The notes under the pieces: generated by a model
Seen by the model: the letters and a program-made list of their open reading frames with translations, nothing else
Database searches by the model: none
What the model was told of the DNA's origin: nothing
DNA from: Crambe crambe
Lineage: Eukaryota > Porifera > Demospongiae > Poecilosclerida > Crambeidae
DNA: 64,000 bases
Direction of reading: 5' to 3'
Assembly (NCBI GenBank): GCA_963924555.1
Contig: OZ004594.1
Span: 6,417,563-6,481,562 of the forward strand
Position numbers and translations under genes: made by a program
Part shown: positions 1 to 11,330 of the stretch, one piece after another
How positions within the stretch are numbered: position 1 is the first letter of the stretch
Layout of the letters: every line of letters begins with the position of its first letter

Positions 1-165
1 CTCCCTTCCACTCACAGGGAGTGAAGTAGCTTAAGTAGTTTGGTAATATGGGTGCAGTTACTGAGATTAGGAGGAACTATGCCAGTAATCTTCTGCAGAA
101 AATAAATTACTGGTTCAAATGCCATTTCCTTGGCCACACCCATTATTTAAAAGTTGTGTTCTTGT

Positions 166-236
166 GATGGCAAAAATTAGTGAGTGATGGCAAAAATTAG
201 TGAATGATGGCAAAAAATAGTGAGTGATGGCCAAAA
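166..236. repeat. Short tandem repeat, about 17-bp unit
   Basis: About four imperfect copies of a unit reading like GTGATGGCAAAAATTA follow one another. It lies just downstream, in gene sense, of the minus-strand exon at 397-687, so it would be intronic to gene a. No coding potential. Confidence 0.7.
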
Positions 237-396
237 AAATTAAATGCTGATTGGTGGCTGAAATAGCCTAGTGTTGTTGACCAATGTGGACAGAACTCTG
301 AGCTAGACATTATTATTACGTACGTACGCACGAATGTTTTTTCTAGCCCTAGATAAGTAAGTATACTCCCATACAAGGGATACGTCATATACATAC

Positions 397-687
397 CTGA
401 TGGTAATGTAGCATTATACACTAGAAGTGGAGGTGATGGGACAGAGAATGCAGATGTAGTTGATCCATTCAGAGAATACATGTTTCTTTCACAAAAGTTT
501 TGTGGTGGACAAGTTATAGTCCTAGCATTACGATCTCCAGTACAGTTGAGTGATGCATCATTGTTGTCTGTTATGATGAATGAATCCACACACTGTCTTC
601 CTCTCTCATCCATGCTTATATTCACACTGAGGTCTGATAGTGGACGCTCACTTGATGGGTTGCTGACGTTGAAACTCCAAGTAGCAT
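397..687 (-). CDS. Gene a, extracellular beta-sandwich-like exon
   Basis: An open reading frame is bordered by an acceptor (TTATGCAG before 687) and a donor (GTATGT, complement of 391-396). The 291-bp exon enters and leaves in phase 1, as expected of shuffled extracellular-domain exons. The peptide starts ATWSFNVSN, has N-glycosylation sequons and several cysteines (RQCVDS, LNCTG, ITCPPQNFC), and looks secreted. Its entry phase matches the exit phase of the exon at 12164-12526 (joining to GAT), so both probably belong to one minus-strand gene; other exons may lie between. The next exon would be beyond the left edge. No domain family is recognised with certainty. The open frame continues past the donor, but the extra residues look intronic. 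Confidence 0.6.
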
Positions 688-958
688 CTGCATAATAAGA
701 AGCAAATGATTACTAAAGCAATGCAAGCTGCTAGTAGTAATTTCTATGTCACTCATATTCTAGATACATCATGCTAGATAAATTATTCCCTTTGATATAA
801 TAGGTAACTTTATTGTATTTTGCGTGGGTGAATCAAAGGAGTGGCACCGTGCTATATCCTTCATATAACAGCATAAAGCACCACTGATCCAGCTGTGCAC
901 CATTGAGTTGTGTGGTTTCCAAACAGTGTGATTATTGACCAAAAAATCTAATCAAGAC

Positions 959-1166
959 TTCAAAAAAGTTCAGCAACAATAGTCAGTAAAGTAACCCCTT
1001 ATTACCAAACTATGAGCGAACTATTCCTACTTCCCTCCCATGACAGGCCAAGATAAGATATAAAGGGAGTAAAGTAGGAATAGTTAGCTCGTAGTTTGGT
1101 AATATTGATGATGGGTAAGGGGTTACTTAACTGAAGTTCACTCTCTTGTTGCTGAACTTTTTTGAA
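959..1166. repeat. Foldback MITE, about 208 bp
   Basis: The outer parts are inverted copies: TTCAAAAAAGTTCAGCAACA at 959 pairs with its complement ending at 1166, and the inner parts (GTAACCCCTTATTACCAAAC, then CTATTCCTACTTCCCTCCC) pair with 1060-1135. The inner sequence GGGTAAGGGGTTACTT resembles the arms of the 46.1-46.6 kb palindrome, so both may belong to one broad family. No ORF of interest. Confidence 0.75.
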
Positions 1167-1194
1167 CCGCACACAGCCATCCCTACTTTTCTTT

Positions 1195-1790
1195 TTTAGT
1201 TAGAACTTTGTTCAAGGGCCAACCGCATACCAAGTAGCAGTTAGGGTAAAGGTTGTCATATGAATAAGCTGTTCAAGGGGTGTGATTTCCATCTATCAAG
1301 CTCAGCTAGCTGCTAGTTCATGCTATAAAGAAAGCCAACACCAAAGCCTAGGGAAGAGCAACAAGGTACGAGCAACAAGGTACAAGTAACAAGGTACAAG
1401 CAGCTAGTTTAAGTTGCTGGTTATTTTCCACATGACTCTCTGCTGTTGGATTGTCCATGCACGAAGCTTTCATGGCTGACTAGCTAGCTTTAGTGTATTT
1501 GTAAGCTATAGAACTATCTCGCATGCATGAATTGGGAAAAGGTCGCTAATATAACGTTAGTACGTGACATCTACTTATGTATAGGGACAAAATGGCGTCC
1601 TGCTGGCCTCACTGAACTACCAGCGTTTGCTGAGCAATGGCTGAGAAAGAGAAGATATTATGTTATTTCCAGCTCTTTTATTACAGTAGTAAGTTCTGAG
1701 AAGAATGAAACTCTAGAGTGCATGTAAGAGCATTATCAAGTTTTATTATTAATTTTTCTACTTGGTATGGTAACATCATTTTTTTTATGC
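1195..1790 (+). repeat. Interspersed repeat D, copy 1
   Basis: A roughly 600-bp non-coding repeat bounded by inverted ends related to CTACTTGGTATGCGGTTG. The same body, inverted, occurs at 9905-11330, and shorter pieces occur near 52.7 and 59.8 kb. Diagnostic internal words are GCATGAATTGGGAAA and CTGAACTACCAGCGTTTGC. The 66-codon frame within it (1527-1727) is repeat sequence, not a gene. Confidence 0.7.
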
Positions 1791-2238
1791 AATGCTTATT
1801 ATAGGCAACTGGATGCTGTGATCCTGCTATCCAAGTTAAAGTTCAGTACGAGCTGAAATGAATCTGATGGAATGACTAATGCTGATGGAGCTCGTATCTA
1901 GCTCTCTACAGTTAAGGACCTTAATTTTTAAAGGGTGTTATGCATGTATCTGATATACTTAATTAGTATTGCATCAAGGCTTGATTCATAACCAGACTAG
2001 GGCCTAGGTTTTATGCTCTGAGCATCGACATCAGCTAATGACAGATTCGCTAGTCAGTTGTGAAGTCAAGGTCCAAGAATCATAATGTGTACGGGTGTGG
2101 GGCATAAAAATGTTTGCCATGTTGTAGGTTGAAAGCTAGCAAGTTGAACATGTTGAGTTAAAGGTAAAGGATTATAGCGCAGTCAATTTTGAGCAGTGTG
2201 GTATAAAAATTTGAATGAACCATTTCTGAAATAAGTTG

Positions 2239-2272
<34 letters not shown>

Positions 2273-2984
2273 GACCAGATGAAAACAGCCGATTTTAGAA
2301 GTCACTGTAAAATGATACTGCTTTGTCTTCTGCTCTTCATACTCGAGTCCTAGCACGTTGAAGGTGTTCTGTCTCCAAGTTAGGAGTTGCTGACTGTAAG
2401 AGGGAAGTATTCTGGAGTTATGAAAGAAAATTAGTCCAATGGAGCAATCCATGCCATCCCTACTTAGAACACTCTCTGATTATAGAAGGGCCATGTACTA
2501 TGAACTCTATTGTCAACAATGCCATAAGCAGAAGAGAACATGGTTCAGCTCTCGATTATCAGGAGGCCATTATTTGGTGAACCTGAAGTACATTCGCCTA
2601 TTCATTTTATTGCTGGTAGGATGATTCATGTATTCACTTGTGTGGGCATGCTGCTTACACAATAGAAAACTTTCTTGGCATAGAGTATAAATTTGTGTAA
2701 CCAATTTTAGTATCAGTGTTCCCAATGCAGAATACCTTAAGCATAGGGGCCAACTATGCCTTCAAGTCATCTTCCCTATGATCTGGTCAATAGAATGCTG
2801 ATTTATTAATCTTTGATGTCCCTATTATTTAGGTATTGTAGAACAATTGACTGAAAGGTGAAAGGTCTATACAAGCTGCTGTGCATGAAGTCAAGAATAC
2901 TACTCCTGATTACTCTAACAAGTTAGTCTTTAAAAAGACTTGATGCCTCGGCACATAGTAGACTTGGCTATAATGCATTATTAC
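1791..2984. other. Non-coding stretch with a GAT microsatellite
   Basis: No supportable exon was found. A (GAT)n microsatellite of about 30 bp lies at 2241-2270; on the complement it reads as a run of histidine codons, which creates a spurious frame at 2183-2452. The rest is AT-rich intergenic or intronic DNA of the gene a region. Confidence 0.6.
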
Positions 2985-3195
2985 TAGGGTATGTTCGTGT
3001 AACATATTCAATTGGCGAGCGAAGCAGTTGGTGAAAGTCATTTGTACTTTGACTTACTAAGATATTGCAGCTGCATACATAGGAGGCTGTATAATGCTTA
3101 CCACAAGCACTTAGAAAGCCAAGCGCCTACAATCCACTTAGCGCCTCTATGACAAAATGCTGTAGAAAGCAATAAGCTCTAGCTGTTTGTTCTAA

Positions 3196-5424
3196 CAGTC
3201 TAATCACCAGCATTGGCGAGGCCCATAGGGCTAATACAACTTTAATTGCACAGACACGCACTTTTATCACTCACCAGTTTACGGAAGTATCCGGAGAGAG
3301 TGTTTGTGGTCAAATTCACTTCCTTTAGTTGTAGTGCCGAGATTTTCCCTTTACAGAAGGCATAAAGCTGCCTGTAGCTGCACCTTGCACGGTACTAACT
3401 CCACTATAATTTTAATAGCAAATGCACGTGCGAAGCAGCTGCTACATTTTTGTGGTCTTTGATGTTATGATAATCAATCGTGTTGTGGGCTGTGACATTT
3501 GTATTTCACACTTTCTGCCACTACTTCGAAGGTATGTAGAGCTCCTCCTATTATAAGTGGCATGTTATGCGTAATAAAATTAACTGTCCATTAGTGCATG
3601 TCTGTAATACAGCCTTTGCTTTATAGAGCCTTTGAATGCTACTCATAGCTTGAAGCTATACTGTTCATTGAATATACAACAATTAGTAATGGCCTACTGA
3701 ATAAGAATAGTGTGTTGGTATTAGCTATTAGCTAGCAGTAGTCCATCCAAATCTTTTACTATAGCTATACACACACTATAGCAATGACAACCCTTGCCCA
3801 TGGACCATGTCACTCTGTAAGCAGTGATCGCACTTAAAAATATTGATTGACTATTAATCATCATGGGACACTTTCAGACACGGATACCTCTGCCAGGCTT
3901 CCATGAAGCAAATCAAAAGGAAAACCCTTAGCTAACATTAAAAATTTCCATCCTTGATGGCTGCCCAACCAAGCAGGTAGCTACGAACAGAAACAATTTG
4001 AAACAATTTGTTGTATTCAGAACTGTAAAAAACTGACATACAGCACCACCAATCTTTTAATACCCCAGGCCAACCCCAGATAAAGTTGATATTCTCTCTT
4101 GATATGATAGGTACAGATGTGTATCACATACATTTGATACTATTATGTTTCCTGGGAGTAAGATTTTCATCCAATTGAGCAAGAGTTACACTAAAGACTC
4201 TATAGGTTCCTGAATCAGAATGCCCTTATCTCTCTTTGAACTCTATCCCAGAAGAGCTACTACCACACTTTATGTCTGTACTCCTTTTTCATGGGATCGG
4301 GAATACCAGTTTTCTCTCTACATTCTATCATTTTTCTCCTTCATCAATAATGAAACTGTGTGGTTCACTAGGACAAGTGACAGCAGATCCTGCCTCCCCT
4401 TCCCTCCGACTTGTTGGCTGTGGATATTTTAGAGTACATTCATCATGATTTCAGCAATCTTCACCAGTCACCCTCTTTTATTCAATGAAATCAGAGTCTC
4501 CCCATGACTTGCACTATCATCAGGAGAACAGCGTGGGAGCAAGCAGACATGACCATGCCCTCTACCGAAGCGCTAAAGCTCCACTGGAATTGCTCCCTGT
4601 GGTATTAGAGATGCGGCATCATGCAACTTCCAACAACATTGATCTTCCAGGTAAGTTAGCTGTTTGAGAAATGTAATTAAGATTCGATTTTTAGCTCACT
4701 GACACACATACATTTACCTATATAGCTGGAAATGGTTCGATGGAAAAGTCCAAAGTGTCTTAGACGTTCCTGAAAACATGGCAAGAGTTCAGGAGAGGTT
4801 GGATTTTGTTTTCAATGGGTGTGGCTAAAAATTGACAAGCATACAAATGTGGACCAGGATGCAAGTGTGTCAACTGTTTAAATAGCTCCTATGACAACAG
4901 TCTCAATCATCCTGAAGCAGTGATGGAGCTGTAAACATTGATGGACTTCAGAAACAGAATGAAGAATTGATAGGAGATAATAATAGTGATGAAGAACATG
5001 AACTAAATGATAGACAGGATGAATGGGTGTGACATTTGCATTTTACAATACTTATATCCACAAAATTGCTAGTGTATATTATACAAGCATTACAGCACAG
5101 GATCCAGCTAGAATCTGAAGTGTCCACTGCTAGGAACGAAAATTCTAGCAAGAAACACTATGACGTGATGAAACTAGCCAAGCAACAGAGGCAACATATA
5201 GCTGAATTTTCTGCCTGTTTAAAGCTTGCAACAATGTTTACTGTGCAGTAATACTTACCTAGGTTTCATCTTTAGCCGAAAGTGCTCTCCATATTGCTTC
5301 TTCGGCTTCTAAGAGGCAGTTACAGTCCATACAAAATACCTGCACAGTTTCTGTTTTTCGACTACAATTTATGACATCATTCCTACTACATGGTAATTAA
5401 TTGCATGCACTGGTGATTAGACTG
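3196..5424. mobile_element. DNA transposon G, 2.2 kb, CTAA target duplication
   Basis: Perfect 15-bp terminal inverted repeats, CAGTCTAATCACCAG and its complement, define the ends. The 4-bp duplication CTAA flanks them (3192-3195 and 5425-5428). The interrupted repeat F supplies an empty site, because intact F copies read TTCTAAGTGC with a single CTAA. Coding content is decayed (see 4727-4885), so the element is probably dead. A related terminus, GGTGGTGATTAGACTG, occurs near 46.93 kb. CMC, Academ and Sola elements can give 4-bp duplications; the superfamily is not settled. Confidence 0.85.
4727..4885 (+). pseudogene. Decayed CXC-domain exon inside element G
   Basis: One frame reads WKWFDGKVQSVLDVPENMA and ends in FNGCG followed by a stop. 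About 20 bases later the sequence encodes CGPGCKCVNCLN, the typical end of a cysteine-rich CXC-type zinc module. CXC modules occur in tesmin/TSO1 proteins and in several transposon proteins. Stops and small indels interrupt the frame and no complete gene remains. Upstream frames at 4236-4448 and 4485-4667 may be further decayed exons of the same gene, but were not recognised. It is the only hint of what element G encoded. Confidence 0.5.
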
Positions 5425-5588
5425 CTAAGTGCTATGGGCATGTTTCATTTGTGGGGTCAAAGGTCAAACAAACGTGTGCGCATGCGTATTATTAACTATG
5501 CCCGCTAGCTATTGACGTACGTATAATAATATTATATCTCGAGCTCCGTTGACATGACAAGAGAGTGGCTCGCTTCACTCGCCAATTA

Positions 5589-6235
5589 TTTTGGTTGTCA
5601 CTGATTTCTTTTTTGCGCAATTATGTGACTGCTGTACAGTCAAGGTCACGTGCATGCGTTTGTGTGTGCTACTAATAGGACGTATGTACCACGCATAGTC
5701 GCCTCCAGCACTGCGCCTCAGCACCTTGGTGCTGAGGCAAAAATAGAGAGGTATACTGTAAGGTTACGGTATAAGTTAATGAGGTATGTAATTACACTGG
5801 CTATGAGATGCTATGGTTGAAAACTACAGTTTCATACTGACTAGCACTTCCTACTCTACACAATACTGGTTCAGATAAGGGGTTGTCATTTAGAAATTCT
5901 ACTGGCAGTATGGATTTAGCCAACTGTAGCTGCTATTGTTTGAAACAGCAGAAGCCACTGATAGAAAGCAAAGTCTGATAAACGTTGATCGCTGTATAGC
6001 TGAGATATGGTGCAGAGTATCAATCAAGTGTGAAAGAATCAGACCAACAGAGCCAAATTGAACCTCTTGTATAGCAAGTGAATCAAGCATGATTTGAAGT
6101 AAAAGGTAGGGATTGTCATGTACGTTGGTCAAAGCGGGAAGATGATGTCGAGCTACTGCTCAGAATGCATTGAAGATGGTAATTTCTGGTGGTAAATACC
6201 CATAGCAGAGTGTAGCTGTGAAAAAAATTAGTATA
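5589..6235. repeat. Partial copy of repeat E and flanking non-coding DNA
   Basis: From about 5776 the sequence (GTTAATGAGG, GCTATGAGATGCTA, GAAAACTACAGTTTCATA) matches the body of repeat E at 54893-56267 but lacks its ends. A short hairpin around GCCTCAGCACC and its complement lies at 5713-5742. The 77-codon minus frame at 5899-6132 falls in this repeat and is not proposed as a gene. Confidence 0.55.
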
Positions 6236-6632
6236 GGTAATTGGCGAGCAAAGCGAGCCTCTCTCTGGTCATGTAAACGGGAGCTCGAGATATATATATG
6301 TATACGGTATGTCATGGCTAGCGGGCATAGTTAATAGTACGCATGCGCACGTTCGTTTGATCTTTGACCCCACAAATAAAACGTGCCCATAGCACTTAGA
6401 ACAAGTGTAGCTAGAGCTTATTACATGCTTTCTACAGCATTTTGTCACAGAGGCGCTAAGTGGATTGTAGGCGCATGGCTTTCTAAGTGCTTGTGATAAG
6501 CATTATACAGCCTCCTGTGTATGGAGCTGCCACAACCACTGCAATATCTTAGGCTTAGTCAAAGTACAAATGACTTTCACCAACTGCTTCGCTCGCTCGC
6601 CGATTGAATATGTTACACGAACATACCCTAGT
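6236..6632 (-). repeat. Repeat F, uninterrupted copy
   Basis: This is the complement of the F sequence at 2985-3195 plus 5425-5588, ending CGAACATACCCTA. It serves as the empty-site reference for element G. A second partial F end (GACGAGCGAAGCGAGCC) follows directly at 6634-6700. Confidence 0.8.
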
Positions 6633-6700
6633 TGACGAGCGAAGCGAGCCACTCTCTGGTCATGTCAACGGGAGCTTGAGATATATATATATTTATATAT

Positions 6701-7304
6701 ATATTTATAGCCCGTTGCCATGGTAACGGACTGATTTACATGGATTTATAAATGTGATACAGTGCATGTAATTGTAGCCTGGGGTGGTGTTTACAGGGAA
6801 AAGTTAGATATAGATTCTGCAAAGTTGATATTGTACTTTTAAGGAGTTGTGACTAGACTGAAAGGTGAGTATGTGACAGTATAGAGTTCTGTCCTTATAC
6901 TAACTACTCTCAGAAAAGAATTTTAATATTATTCATTGACCACATTCCCCATTTCAAACCCAACAAGCTTTTCAGAGAGTAGCCAGCATAAAAGGCAGAA
7001 CTTGCGAGCTGTGTAACAGCGTGGCTGGTATTCTGCACTAGCTGCCCTACTTGCCATTCAGCGTCCAACCATAATTATGTCCAACCATAATTATGACGCT
7101 GTGCCCCTACCGCTGTGCCCCTACCTACCATGGGCAACACAGTGAGTGGGTGGGTTATAGAGTGAAAGATAGTTCGGTACCATACGAATCACGAGGTTGA
7201 AGTGGGATGGCCATATTCTTGTAAGCAGCCAAAAGTAGCTACATCGCTATAGAGACAGAAGCACTGAGCATGAGTAGTACACTCGGTGTGGGCTATAAAA
7301 TAGT
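6701..7304. other. Non-coding stretch
   Basis: Mostly AT-rich sequence with a short direct duplication (ATAATTATG-containing words near 7070-7095 and CTGTGCCCCTACC near 7100-7125). No exon or recognised repeat body was found. Confidence 0.5.
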
Positions 7305-7412
7305 TATTAACCACACGCATGCGGTTTGTAGTGAATTATAAGCACTCGCCCCTCGGGCTTCGCCCTCGTGCTTATAATTCGACTACAAACCTAGCGCTTG
7401 GTTAATAACTAT
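7305..7412. repeat. Short hairpin element with GC-rich loop
   Basis: AGTTATTAACCACACGCATG pairs with the complement near 7395-7412, and GTGAATTATAAGCACTCG pairs with CGTGCTTATAATTC. The loop CCCTCGGGCTTCGCCCTCG is itself nearly palindromic. Similar architecture is seen at 7860-8012, 8355-8455 and 56520-56640. Confidence 0.7.
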
Positions 7413-7859
7413 TACTTAGAACATGGCTTGATTGATTCTGCAATCTGATTGGTCAGTTAGAGGTAGACTAGTTCACTTATTTACTGGGAGGTGTCTACAT
7501 ATATACTTACCTCCTCTCAGGGCATAGGTAAGTCTACATATATTCACTCCGTGCCTGATTAGAACTTAGCAACGCACTAACCGTTTCCAAGGAAGTAGCT
7601 GTAGCGCTGAGATTTTATGGCAAGAACAACGTAGACATCACAGATGAACTGAACAACCCCAGCGTATTCTAAGGTAAGGCCAGGGCCAGGGTCAGGGATG
7701 GAGCTCGAGTGAGGTAGAGGGCAGCTTGGGTTGCTACAGTAGTCTAGCTCGTCTGTTATGTCTCGGTTGTTCACGTCAAATAGTCTAAGCATGGCGAGTC
7801 GCCGAGTATTTGAAACTAGCTAGCTAGCTTTAGCGCTAGGTTGTCAAGGTTATTGCCAT
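7413..7859. other. Non-coding stretch between hairpin elements
   Basis: No supportable gene. The 71-codon minus frame at 7577-7792 has no recognised domain or splice support, and its Pro/Gly-rich segment comes from an imperfect CCAGGGCCAGGGTC-like simple sequence. Confidence 0.5.
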
Positions 7860-8012
7860 GTTCTAAATTAGTTAGACACCTCGACCAACGGGATTTACCG
7901 TCTGTATAAACCCTCAGGCCCCTAGTAGCGCCCTCGCTACGCTCGGGACGCTACAGCCCAGGGCCTTCAGGTTTATACAGACGGTAGATCCCTCGGTCTC
8001 GTTGTCTAACTA
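7860..8012. repeat. Hairpin element with GC-rich loop
   Basis: The stem GTCTGTATAAACCC near 7900 pairs with its complement near 7980, and the outer TAGTTAGACA pairs with TGTCTAACTA. The loop (GCGCCCTCGCTACGCTCGGG) is GC-rich. It belongs to the same structural class as 7305-7412, though stem sequences differ. Confidence 0.7.
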
Positions 8013-8334
8013 TTATTTATAATATATATACGTATGTCAATAGCTAGCGGGCATAATTAATAATACACATGCGCACGTTCCTTTGACCTTTGACCCCACA
8101 AATGAAACATGCCCATAGCACTTAGAACAAACAGCTTGAGCTTATTGTTTTCTACAGCATTTTGTGATAGAGGTACTAAGTGGATTGTAGGCGCTTGGCT
8201 TTCTAAGTGCTTGTGGTAAGCATTATACAGCCTCCTATGTATGCAGCTGCAATATCTTAGTAAGTCAAAGTACAAATGACTTTCACCAACTGCTTCCCTC
8301 GCTGATTGAATATGTTACACGAACATACCCTAGT
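8010..8334 (-). repeat. Repeat F, third copy
   Basis: Matches 6236-6632 closely, with the same internal words (GCTAGCGGGCAT, TTTCTACAGCATTTTGT) and the same right end GAACATACCCTA. It also matches the split copy at 2985-5588. Confidence 0.75.
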
Positions 8335-9904
8335 TACATGCTTTTGAGTGTAATTTGGGTATAATTATATGAGGAACTGGCTAGGTAATTGCACGAGGCG
8401 AAGCCTGAGTGCAATTTTAGCAGTTTCGAATGCAATTATACCCAAATAGCATGTGATTGCCCATTAATCATATGGTAAATTACTTGTATCAGCCAGGCAG
8501 CTGCGCTGTTTATGTGAACCTATAATGCTTGCCACAAATACTTACTTCAGCCTAGCGGTGGCCTACTAGGCCGACAATCCACTTAGATAAGCCTAGTGCC
8601 TAGAAAAAGCGCTGTAGAAATCAATCAAGCTTGCCTACAATCTTCAGAAATGTCGTTACTAGGTTAGTCTGCACATGCACAGTAGGTAGGAGTGAAATTA
8701 TGAACAACGAGTGAAATTAAGGATTAATTTCCCGCGAACTAATGAGGGTAAATGTACTAGTAAATATTAACCATATGATTAGACTTGTAACTAGTTCTGT
8801 GAAATTTTTTCCCCTACTTGGTATATAATTAAGGGCAACTGCATACCAAGCAGAAAAATAATATTGGCATTTTAATTTTAAACGACATAACAGAGTTTTG
8901 TTTCAGAAAAAAACACATAGTTCAGTGAGGCCAGAAGGACGCCATTTTCTTTTCTGCACATAATAATTATAGATTGTAACAGTGTCTAGAGGATCCTAAG
9001 GCCTATGCTTCAAAACTCTTGACACAGTTGAGAGCTTAGAATGGCTTCAAATATAGCTAACCAGCCAAGAAAGCTTCGAGAATGGATGTGGAAAATCACT
9101 AAAACTAAGGTACGCTTTCCAGCTTATACGCTTGAAAATATAAACTAACTACATTACCTTTGGTACCTTGTTGCTCTTCAGCTCTAGTTCGAAACTCTGC
9201 CTTTGCACAGGGATGACCAGGAATAACATTGTTTTCTCAGCAATGACTGAAAACTAGAAGATGGCACAATTTTTGGCTTAATATGATAGAAATGGGAACT
9301 GGAGTGCATATAAGAGTAGAAATATTATTTATTTATTAATCTTCTCCTTGGTATGTAATTTTCAAGGGTAACCTCATACCAAGTAGAAAAATGTTATTGG
9401 TTTATAGATACTATGCCATGCAAGGGTTTGGGTTTCGAACTAACTAAAGCCTAGGGGTACCGAAGGTAACATAGATAGCTTAGTCTATATTTCTAAGCGT
9501 ATAAGCTGGGAAACTTATTAGTTTTTGGTGATTTTCTACACAACTCTATTCTCCATGAATAGCTAGCTTAGTGCAATATTGGAAGTTTTTCTATTTGAGT
9601 ATAATAGCTGGCCTAGCCCCACACTAGTGGGTTGGCTCTGGAGTTCATATGTATGTATGTATGTATGACCCAATCTGGGAAGAGGGACCTTATCACAATT
9701 CTTACTGTTAATAGGTCTTTATTACATCATAAGTATCTAGGGTCTTTCCCTGCTAAGCAGCCATGTGGTTGACTATGTGTGGCTTCAAGGTGCTTAGTGC
9801 CCAACTAGTAGTCTAGCTAATCTATGATTCTTTGCAGGTTGTTCTGTTGCACCAGAATAAATTTTTCTACTTGCTATGCGATTTCCCTTGAAATTACATT
9901 TTTT
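8335..9904. other. MITE fragments, no gene
   Basis: A hairpin with stem GGTATAATTA / complement and a GAGGCGAAGCCT-type loop lies at about 8355-8455. Degenerate repeat F sequence lies at about 8520-8640. D-type termini (CTTGGTATATAATTAAGGGC, and CCTTGGTATGTAATTTTC) occur near 8815 and 9348, with D-like inner words around 9000-9200. No exon is supported. Confidence 0.55.
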
Positions 9905-11330
9905 AAAAATAATCTAATGTATGGTTTCTGCTCTTACATGCACTCTAGAGCTTCATTCTTCCCATCTCAGAACTTACTACTACTGTCATAAAAAGAGCCA
10001 GAAATTACACGAAATCTTCTCTTTCTCAGCCATTGCTCAGCAAACGCTGGTAGTTCAGTGAGACCAGCAGAATGAAACATTTTTTTCCCTAGCTACATAA
10101 TTCAACGTCATGTAGCATAAGTCGCCAATTATCGACCGGCACCTATTATCGACCGCAGCAGCATCTATTATCGACTACTTAGTATACGGAAAGTCTATGG
10201 TAGTAAACAAACGTAAACGGATTCTAAGAAAATGGCTGCATTGAAAAAAAATTACAAGCTCTAGAGAGAAAATAGAACTTCAACAGCACGTATTTATCAA
10301 CTGCAGTATGAAAGTAAGTTACACGTTACCTATCGTCATGGCTCCGTAAATCACTTAAAAGGTACGAAAGCTATCGACTTAAAGTCGAATTTGGTGCTTG
10401 TTTAGTGAGGACTGTAGGATAGATTATGACTGGATTCTGTAGGAATATGAAACAAAGACTAATGAAGATTGTGTTCTAAAAGGATCACCAAAATCCAACG
10501 AAAAGGAGAGCTTCTGCAGCAGTTCCATTCCACCGTTAAATTGTGAAGCAGTTTATGGTAGAAATGCTTCGTTCATTTTTTATAAAATTTGTTATGATGA
10601 TATATTTTATAGCATAAAATAGTAGCTATAAAAGTATCTTTTTAAGGGCCCTAACATGTAGTGGAGCAGAACTGAAAAAAAGAATGGAACAGACGATGAT
10701 TGATATTATGATTTTCAATGGGTGGTCGAAAATAGGTACCGGTGGTTGATCAATGATTTTTTAGTTGACGTAGTAGATTCAGCATAGCAAAGTTCTATCC
10801 AATTGTGAGAAAAATAATTTATATGACGTTATGGAGGATGAAATTATCTTTCTTATGGTTGTTGTTTGAGACTTTGATGAACATCGGTGATGGAGATATG
10901 GTGTGAGGGGCAAAGTATGGTTGATAATCGGCGACTTACGCTACTAACGCATTTATCAGCGACTCTTTCCCAATTCATGCATGTGAGATAATTCTAGAGC
11001 TTACGAATACAGCACTAAAGCTAACTAGTCAGCCATGAAAGCTTCGTACGGAGAATCCAACAGCAGAGAGTTGTGTGGAAAAAATCACCAACGGGCTTTC
11101 CTGCTTATGAACTAAGCTATCTGTGCTACCTTGTTGCTTGTACCTTATTATTTGTACCTTATTACTCTTCCCTAGGCTTTGGTTGGCATTCTTTATAGCA
11201 TGAACTAGCACCTAGCTAGATAGATGGAAACCCCACCCCTTAAACAGCTCATTCATGTGACGACCTTTACCAAATATTCCAATTAACTGCTCAATATTGT
11301 ACTTGGTATGTGGTTGGCCCTTCAAAAAGA
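9905..11330 (-). repeat. Interspersed repeat D, copy 2, interrupted by C1
   Basis: Inverted relative to 1195-1790. The left part covers the TGCACTCTAGAG, CAAACGCTGGTAGTTCAGTG words. The right part resumes after 10943 with TTTCCCAATTCATGCATG and runs to the CTTGGTATGTGGTTGGCC end. Removing C1 restores continuity with D copy 1 at a TA dinucleotide. Confidence 0.75.
10115..10941. mobile_element. MITE C1, TA target site, mariner-like ends
   Basis: Ends are GCATAAGTCGCCAATTATCG and an inverted relative (CGATTATCAACC-type complement of GATAATCGGCGACTTACGC). A TA dinucleotide flanks both ends (10113-10114 and 10942-10943), as for Tc1/mariner elements. The 827-bp body has no transposase frame, and a second copy of nearly the same length is at 54926-55746. 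The insertion lies inside repeat D, whose uninterrupted copy gives the empty site. Confidence 0.75.

Larger units (their letters stand above)
2985..5588 (+). repeat. Repeat F copy 1, split by element G
   Basis: The left part (2985-3195) begins TAGGGTATGTTCGTGTAACA. The right part (5425-5588) ends in CGCTTCACTCGCCAATT. Together they match the uninterrupted inverted copies at 6236-6632 and 8010-8334, including the words AAGTGCTATGGGCA and GCCCGCTAGC. The two halves abut exactly at element G with CTAA repeated on both sides. Frames inside (such as 8057-8275 in the other copy) are repeat-derived. A weaker relative occurs near 62.4 kb. Confidence 0.8.

Noticed and set aside
110-135. Possible tRNA B-box (GGTTCAAATGCC)
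   Set aside because: No A-box at the right distance and no cloverleaf could be drawn.
2183-2452. Frame with a long histidine run
   Set aside because: The run is the complement of a (GAT)n microsatellite, and nothing else in the frame suggests a protein.
8057-8275. 72-codon frame MYFDLLRYCSCIHRR
   Set aside because: It lies wholly within repeat F, present in at least three copies with differing frames.
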